Origin: Candidatus Brevefilum sp.
GTDB taxonomy: Bacteria; Chloroflexota; Anaerolineae; Anaerolineales; Anaerolineaceae
Assembly: GCA_007135845.1 (NCBI GenBank)
Contig: SLIC01000209.1
Location: 1 to 10,574 of the forward strand
Reading direction: 5' to 3'
Length of the DNA: 10,574 nt
The translations under genes and the position numbers were made by a program. Positions 6,344-10,574 of the stretch are shown here, piece by piece. Position 1 is the first letter of the stretch. Each line of letters begins with the position of its first letter. The notes under the pieces were generated by a model, which was not told where the DNA came from, ran no database searches, and saw only the letters and a program-made list of their open reading frames with translations.

Positions 6344-7357
6344 TTATGGTTCGTAAACCGCCAGGTCTGTTTTCAGGCGCACTGGCCCTTTCCGGCGAAT
6401 CCACAAAACCGTCAATATCCCCCCAATCAACATGGCCGCCAGGCTCAACAGCCCCGATTCTGGCCCAAATTCTCCCCCCACCAGCCAGGTATTGGCCACA
6501 GTCTCCGTGGCAATGATTGTTGCGCCAAGGTTTATGCCGCTGACCGCAAAGCCAAATACGTTCCCCTGGAAGAAATTCCAGGTAATGTGCAGGCCGATTG
6601 GTATGGCCAGGCTGCCCGTCAAGACCATGCCCAACCCCAAAAACAACCCCGCAATCGTAATGTTAAAGGCGCTGACCCAGGTCGCATTGGGGTTGCCCAG
6701 GTGCAGCACCCCAAACACGATAGATGAAACTAAAAACGCCAGCATCAACGCCCAGCGTTCACTTAACAGCTTGCCATTGAACCCCTCGGCCAGGTTCACC
6801 AAGTGATAGCCGCGCGATAAAAGTTCTTCGTAAATGCCAACAAACACAAAAAACACCAGCGCCTGGAGCAAGGACAACAGGAACCCCCCATTGGCGTTGG
6901 AAACGACAAAATAGCCGGTCACCTGCAGGCTGCCCGTCAACCACCCAATCAGGAAGATCAACCCCATCAGGGCAGCGCCCAAACCCAGGCCAAAAGCCAG
7001 GTCTGTAAACCAGTGCTTAGAAAAAGTGATGCCAAAGTTCTTAAACGATCGGCGGTCAAACCAGCGGCCCGCCAGGTAGGTCGCCGCAATGATCCCAAGA
7101 AAAGTCGCCAGTGGGGCGATCACCAGGTTGACCCAGGGGGCATCCATCAGCTCAATCGGACCGGTTCCCGTCACCACATCTTGCAGCCCTGTCCCGGTAG
7201 CAACATCAAAAGTCACCGCCAGGAACAGCAACCCAACCGTTAACAAGGCTGTCAGAAGCAAAACCAGCGCGGTATGAAATCCCAAACGCCAAAAGGCTCG
7301 TAAACGATTTTGATCCTGGCTCCAAAAGATGCGGGTGATTGTGTTGGGCTTATCCAT
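6344..7357 (-). CDS. CPBP-family intramembrane protease-like membrane protein
   Basis: A 337-residue integral membrane protein of the CPBP (CAAX protease and bacteriocin-processing; formerly Abi) family. About eight hydrophobic segments can be seen (near 27-50, 76-95, 118-140, 160-177, 203-218, 228-248, 252-270, 300-320). The family motifs are present in order: EELLSR with E177, E178 and R182; FGVLHLGN with H219; and GLHITWNF with H257 and N261. These residues form the putative metal-dependent active site, so the protein is likely catalytic. Substrates for bacterial members are mostly unknown; prenyl-protein processing, bacteriocin immunity and peptide maturation have been proposed for relatives. 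The start is well supported by AGGAGG (minus strand, 7362-7367), four bases before ATG. It stands alone between the rhodanese remnant (opposite strand) and the ThyX-like gene, and probably has its own promoter. Confidence 0.88.
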   Translation of the reverse strand: MDKPNTITRIFWSQDQNRLRAFWRLGFHTALVLLLTALLTVGLLFLAVTFDVATGTGLQDVVTGTGPIELMDAPWVNLVIAPLATFLGIIAATYLAGRWFDRRSFKNFGITFSKHWFTDLAFGLGLGAALMGLIFLIGWLTGSLQVTGYFVVSNANGGFLLSLLQALVFFVFVGIYEELLSRGYHLVNLAEGFNGKLLSERWALMLAFLVSSIVFGVLHLGNPNATWVSAFNITIAGLFLGLGMVLTGSLAIPIGLHITWNFFQGNVFGFAVSGINLGATIIATETVANTWLVGGEFGPESGLLSLAAMLIGGILTVLWIRRKGPVRLKTDLAVYEP

Positions 7358-7387
7358 ACTTCCTCCTTGATGACTGCGCTTAACTAT

Positions 7388-7416
7388 ATCATACCCACAT
7401 CATCAAAACACCCCAA
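7388..7416 (-). promoter_or_regulatory. Possible promoter for the CPBP gene
   Basis: On the minus strand, TATGAT (plus-strand 7388-7393; 5 of 6 matches) lies 17 bases after TTGGGG (plus-strand 7411-7416; 3 of 6 matches). The -35 box is poor, so this is a weak candidate. The gap to the upstream ThyX-like gene (84 bp) leaves room for an independent start, but read-through from that operon is also possible. Confidence 0.3.
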
Positions 7417-7441
7417 ATAATATTTTTTTACCAAAGGGTGA

Positions 7442-8875
7442 TTAATGCGTTTTAAGAGACGTGAAATGCTGCGCGTCAATCGAACCCCAGGACGCGTCAG
7501 CCGGTAACTCCAGGTAGTGCCCTAAATGGGGGTAGACCTGCATGATCGCTTCTGCCAGGCGGTAAGCAACCCGCTGGATGGAGAAATGGGCATTACTGGC
7601 CCCCCGCAGGCGGCAGAGGTGAAACGCTTGCCGCAAATTGATCGTGAACAAAACGCGCCGGTTGAAACCATTGGGAATCAGGTAGCTGGCTACCGCTGGG
7701 TTCCAATCTGCAATCCGATCGTAGAGATCGGCCGCCTGGCGCATGGCAGCCAGGTATTGACTTTCACAGCCAGATTCTGTGATGCCGGTGGGTACCGCAA
7801 AGCCCAGAGCAGCCGATAAGGGCTGCACGGTCTGGGTCATCATGCGATGCCGCTTGAACTCGAAATATGCGCCCTGGTCCATCACCGCTTCTACCGTCAG
7901 TTGGGCGTATTCAAATTCACGTAAAGGCTGGTCGTATTTTCCCCGGTCAGCCATTAATTCAGCAACCAATGCTGCCATTTGATCCGGCGCGAGCTGCTGC
8001 ACATAGTCCAAACAACGCTGGTAGTCCAAAGCCGGGCTAAAACGTAACAGGATCGCAGCCAGAACCCGTGCCTCACCGTCTGCATCCCAGGCATGCAGGC
8101 AAAAGTCATCCTGATCTGCACCCGGGTCACTGATTTGACGGCTGCAGGCTGCCATCTTCTGCTCAACAGCCAACAAATAAGCATTGCAGGCAGCGTACTT
8201 AATCAACGTTGGCGTTTCATCCTTGCCAACATCCAGCAAGCCCTGACCAATTGCGCGCACTTCTGCCAGTGAAGAACTGAGCATTTTGCAAATGGCATAT
8301 TCCAGGGACCTGGCGTTGATCGTCACCCCAACGTTTGCCAAGGATGCCGCCGGCAAGAGAAAACGGCAGATGTCCACAGCCGCGGGTTTCAGCCGGCGTT
8401 CATAAGCTTGTTCTGATTCGCCGTCCTTCTGGGGCATTGACCCAGACAACCAAGCCTTGACACGCGTGACGCAACCAAGGTAGGTGTCGAATAAGCGCTG
8501 GCAGGTATCGATGTATTCACCCTCCAAAGCATGCCCCACCAACTCATCCGGCACATAAAAGGCATCCTGGTCCCACTGCTGATAGCGGGTTGATTTTTCA
8601 GTATAAGAAGCCAGGCGATTTCCTTCGATGGTTTCAATTGCCAAACGTGAAACGTTTTCCAATGCCAGATGCAAAACGGCATGCTCCGCAACTGAAGCAT
8701 GCCCATAACCAACCACCCATTTTTCATGAAAGCGGGCTGACTGCTCATCGTTTAATTCATCGGCAATCTCATCAAACGGCTTAGGAGAGCGGGAAGTCTT
8801 GGCAAAAGCAACCGCGATCGTCTCCGGGCTGTAATCCTTGGGGTTGAGCAGGTAGATACGTCTAGATTTTGACAT
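7442..8875 (-). CDS. ThyX-like protein, apparent tandem duplication of the ThyX fold
   Basis: A 477-residue protein, about twice the usual 210-260 residues of FAD-dependent thymidylate synthase ThyX. Both halves carry ThyX landmarks. N-half: GHASVAEH (58-65), GNRLASYTEKSTRY (85-98, aligning with the RHR..S..E.S.RY signature but with RHR replaced by GNR), RFLLP (171-175), TINAR (185-189) and AEVR (204-207). C-half: RHRMMTQTVQ (342-351, intact RHR but lacking the following S.RY), SYLIPN (397-402), TINLRQAFHL (411-420) and a terminal helix ending QVYP. I chose ATG 8875 because AAAGGA lies nine bases upstream and the open frame before it is merely ribF read in another frame. The start overlaps the ribF stop by 14 nt, so the genes are co-translated. 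ThyX methylates dUMP using FAD. Whether this divergent protein does so is unproven, hence no gene symbol. Confidence 0.85.
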   Translation of the reverse strand: MSKSRRIYLLNPKDYSPETIAVAFAKTSRSPKPFDEIADELNDEQSARFHEKWVVGYGHASVAEHAVLHLALENVSRLAIETIEGNRLASYTEKSTRYQQWDQDAFYVPDELVGHALEGEYIDTCQRLFDTYLGCVTRVKAWLSGSMPQKDGESEQAYERRLKPAAVDICRFLLPAASLANVGVTINARSLEYAICKMLSSSLAEVRAIGQGLLDVGKDETPTLIKYAACNAYLLAVEQKMAACSRQISDPGADQDDFCLHAWDADGEARVLAAILLRFSPALDYQRCLDYVQQLAPDQMAALVAELMADRGKYDQPLREFEYAQLTVEAVMDQGAYFEFKRHRMMTQTVQPLSAALGFAVPTGITESGCESQYLAAMRQAADLYDRIADWNPAVASYLIPNGFNRRVLFTINLRQAFHLCRLRGASNAHFSIQRVAYRLAEAIMQVYPHLGHYLELPADASWGSIDAQHFTSLKTH

Positions 8876-9842
8876 GCTGGAAGATCCTTTTTGCCTGGGC
8901 TTTATCCCGCTCAATCTGAGCCAAAAAAGCATCAACGCCAGAGAACTTCTGCTCGTCCCTGAGCTTCTCAATAAAAGCCAGGCGCATCTTATCTCCGTAG
9001 ATGTCACCAGCAAAGTCCAGGATGTGCGTTTCGATATTGACCTGTTCCTGGTTTTCAAAGGTGGGACGGTATCCAATGTTGGTGATCCCCTGAAGAACCT
9101 GACCTTGAAGATAGACGAGTGTGGCATAGACGCCGACTGTCGGCAGTTTCTTTTGAGGCCAAAAGTCCAGGTTGGCGGTGGGTAATCCGATCTTGCTGCC
9201 CCGATCAGAACCGTGCGTCACCACGCCTGGAATTTGATAGGGGCGCCCCAATTGTTCCGCCGCTTTCCCAACAGCGCCTTGCTCCAGCAGGCGGCGGATC
9301 ATGGTGGAGGATATTTCTGTATCGCTCACTTTTATTTGTGAGATGGTTTCCACTGAAAACGAATATTGGTGGCCTAAGGCCTTGAGCACTGGGATGGTAC
9401 CCTGGCGGTCTTTCCCCAGCGCAAAATCTTCACCAACAACCAGAACACCTAATCCCAATTTCTCTTTAAGTTCAGAGACAAAAGCCTCTGCGCTCAGGTT
9501 GGCAAATTCCTGGTTAAACCGAAAGGTGATCACCCGATCAGCCCCTAGACCAAGCAGTAAATGCTCCTTTTCGCCAGGGCTTGTGAGGTAGTAACCAGCC
9601 TCCGAACCTTCACCGGAGGCTGTACGTTGTTTGAAAAAAACAGAGGGATTGGGGAAGAAAGTCACCACAAGCACAGGGCGTTTGTTTTCTTGTGCTGCTC
9701 GGATCATCTGGGTGATGATCGCCTGGTGCCCTAGATGGACGCCGTCAAAATTACCGATGGTGATACAGGTATCTTGATAGGGCATGGCCTGCCATGCCGT
9801 AATATCAATCAAATTAACATCAGGTTGAAAGACATCTTTCAT
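8862..9842 (-). CDS. ribF: Bifunctional riboflavin kinase / FAD synthetase RibF
   Basis: The enzyme converts riboflavin to FMN and then FAD in the cytoplasm. With the ATG at 9842 it has 326 residues, typical of RibF. The N-terminal FMN adenylyltransferase domain (about 1-165) shows TIGNFDGVHLGHQ (nucleotide-binding, 28-40) and SSTMIRRLL (178-186). The C-terminal riboflavin kinase domain (about 200-320) shows GSKIGLPTANL (215-225), NIGYRPTF (255-262) and ETHILDFAGDIYG (271-283). An upstream in-frame GTG at 9905 would add 21 residues that do not look like RibF, so I prefer ATG 9842. That ATG has no ribosome binding site of its own; it overlaps the stop of a mini-ORF that has a strong one. Gene order truB-ribF is common in bacteria. 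The stop overlaps the ThyX-like start, placing the FAD maker directly before a putative FAD enzyme. Confidence 0.95.
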   Translation of the reverse strand: MKDVFQPDVNLIDITAWQAMPYQDTCITIGNFDGVHLGHQAIITQMIRAAQENKRPVLVVTFFPNPSVFFKQRTASGEGSEAGYYLTSPGEKEHLLLGLGADRVITFRFNQEFANLSAEAFVSELKEKLGLGVLVVGEDFALGKDRQGTIPVLKALGHQYSFSVETISQIKVSDTEISSTMIRRLLEQGAVGKAAEQLGRPYQIPGVVTHGSDRGSKIGLPTANLDFWPQKKLPTVGVYATLVYLQGQVLQGITNIGYRPTFENQEQVNIETHILDFAGDIYGDKMRLAFIEKLRDEQKFSGVDAFLAQIERDKAQAKRIFQHVKI

Positions 9843-9865
9843 AGAAAGAGAAGACCCACGCTCAT
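9839..9865 (-). CDS. Eight-residue leader ORF overlapping the ribF start
   Basis: AAGGAGG (minus strand, plus coordinates 9875-9881) lies nine bases before ATG 9863-9865, which opens a frame encoding MSVGLLFL and stopping at TGA (9839-9841). That stop overlaps the ribF ATG as ATGA. In the ribF frame no start codon lies close behind this ribosome binding site. The likely role is to load ribosomes that then restart at ribF by termination-reinitiation. Alternatively it is a chance frame and ribosomes reach ribF another way. The peptide itself shows no attenuator-type codon run. Confidence 0.45.
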   Translation of the reverse strand: MSVGLLFL

Positions 9866-9959
9866 AAAAGCTCCCCTCCTTCAGTCTATGAAAAACATGA
9901 AGCACACTTGGTAGAGGGCATATTTATGATAAGTTCAGTTGGTTGATAGGAACGAAACC

Positions 9960-10574
9960 CTAAGTGAAGAATACCTTTCTGGGCTGCCATTCTTTTTCTT
10001 CTGGTAAATATTCCATCAAGGCAACTAATTCACCCTGCTGGCTGATTGCACGGACCCAATGGTCAGGATTTTCTGGGGGGACCTCAACCGGGACACGATG
10101 ACCATGGCGGACCAGGTCAACCTCATCATTGGATAATTCACGCGAAGGCCAATCTCCCAAAGCTTCTGCAGCTGGGATCAGGTACTTGTACCAATCGCCT
10201 AAATCAAATGATTCCTGAAGTTTGCGCAATGGAACCGCATCCCTTAAAGCAAACTCACCGCTCTTGGTCCGGCGTAAACCAACCAGATGCCCACCACAGC
10301 CCAGCACTTCACCCAGGTCATTTGCCAGTGAACGCACATAGGTGCCCGAGGAACAATACACATCCACGATGGCTTCAGGCGTATCCCACTCGAGCAGCTC
10401 AAGGTGGTAGACGTCAATTTCCTTGGGTTCAAGCTCAACCTCTTCACCTTCTCGAGCCAGCTCGTAGGCTTTTTTACCGCGGATCCTTTTTGCTGAGTAG
10501 GCCGGCGGAATTTGCTCAACGGTCCCTTCGAATTGCTTTAAGGCCTCTTCGATTTCTTCATAACTGACTTCCAC
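9960..10574 (-). CDS. truB: tRNA pseudouridine-55 synthase TruB, C-terminal part (cut by window edge)
   Basis: The 3' two thirds of truB, 204 codons, with the stop at 9960-9962. TruB makes the universal pseudouridine at position 55 of the tRNA T-loop. Visible family blocks, counting from the window edge, are QIPPAYSAKRIRGKKAYELA (21-40), the CSSGTYVRSLANDLG segment (74-88) that contacts the active site, and the LGCGGHLVGLRRTKSGEF stretch (91-108). The rest is a C-terminal region (about 150-204) like the RNA-binding tail of TruB. The catalytic Asp block lies further upstream, outside the window. The GTG at the very edge is an internal Val codon, not a start. It is the first gene seen of the truB-ribF-thyX-like operon, 117 bp before the ribF ATG. 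Confidence 0.93.
   Translation of the reverse strand: MEVSYEEIEEALKQFEGTVEQIPPAYSAKRIRGKKAYELAREGEEVELEPKEIDVYHLELLEWDTPEAIVDVYCSSGTYVRSLANDLGEVLGCGGHLVGLRRTKSGEFALRDAVPLRKLQESFDLGDWYKYLIPAAEALGDWPSRELSNDEVDLVRHGHRVPVEVPPENPDHWVRAISQQGELVALMEYLPEEKEWQPRKVFFT

Noticed and set aside
7409..7440. CACCC/GGGTG inverted repeat after the ThyX-like stop as a terminator
   Set aside because: Only five pairs around a 22-nt AT-rich loop, followed on the minus strand by just four T. Too weak to call an intrinsic terminator.
8389..8748. Minus-strand frame of 119 codons inside the ThyX-like gene
   Set aside because: Alternative-frame shadow with skewed composition and no landmarks.
8876..9127. 84-residue N-terminal extension of the ThyX-like gene
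   Set aside because: It is ribF read in another frame, low in family resemblance. A proper ribosome binding site precedes the ATG at 8875.
9843..9905. 21-residue N-terminal extension of RibF from GTG 9905
   Set aside because: No ribosome binding site, no RibF similarity, and it runs through the ribosome binding site and the leader ORF.

Overview
The window looks like a chromosomal segment of a Gram-negative-type environmental bacterium, most likely a member of the Chloroflexota (class Anaerolineae). This is inferred from protein flavour: a 7TM-type sensor kinase, a long two-domain ThyX-like protein, the truB-ribF order and degenerate heptamer arrays between genes. No 16S rRNA or marker gene settles it.

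Layout. Positions 1-405 hold no convincing gene but carry two degenerate 7-bp tandem arrays in opposite orientation and a small direct/inverted repeat cluster. Positions 406-2798 (minus strand) are a two-gene two-component operon: a 7TM-PAS-HisKA_3 sensor kinase followed, with an ATGA overlap, by a NarL/FixJ response regulator. A 384-bp divergent intergenic region (2799-3182) carries a promoter-like site for each direction. Positions 3183-5801 (plus strand) encode a large P2-like P-type ATPase with intact catalytic motifs but an unusual ion-path motif. It is followed by the remains of a single-domain rhodanese gene (5886-6207), broken by two apparent 1-base deletions and two stop codons. One of those, a UGA, sits exactly where the catalytic cysteine is expected. 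Positions 6344-7357 (minus) encode a CPBP-family membrane protein with its own strong ribosome binding site. Positions 7442-10574 (minus) are a housekeeping operon read right to left: truB (cut by the window edge), ribF, and a ThyX-like protein that appears to be a tandem duplication of the ThyX fold.

How the parts work together. The kinase and regulator form one signalling unit of unknown signal and target. The ATPase and decayed rhodanese form an AT-richer plus-strand block that looks compositionally distinct from its flanks. In the truB-ribF-thyX-like operon, RibF makes FMN and FAD, and FAD is the cofactor of ThyX-family enzymes, so the cofactor maker and a possible flavoenzyme are coupled by a 14-nt gene overlap.

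The items most worth a second look are the tandem ThyX-like protein with complementary degenerate motifs, the ATPase lacking the usual PEGLP-type glutamate, the UGA at the rhodanese cysteine position, and the mini-ORF with a strong ribosome binding site that ends on the ribF start codon. I saw no tRNA, rRNA, CRISPR array or intact transposase.
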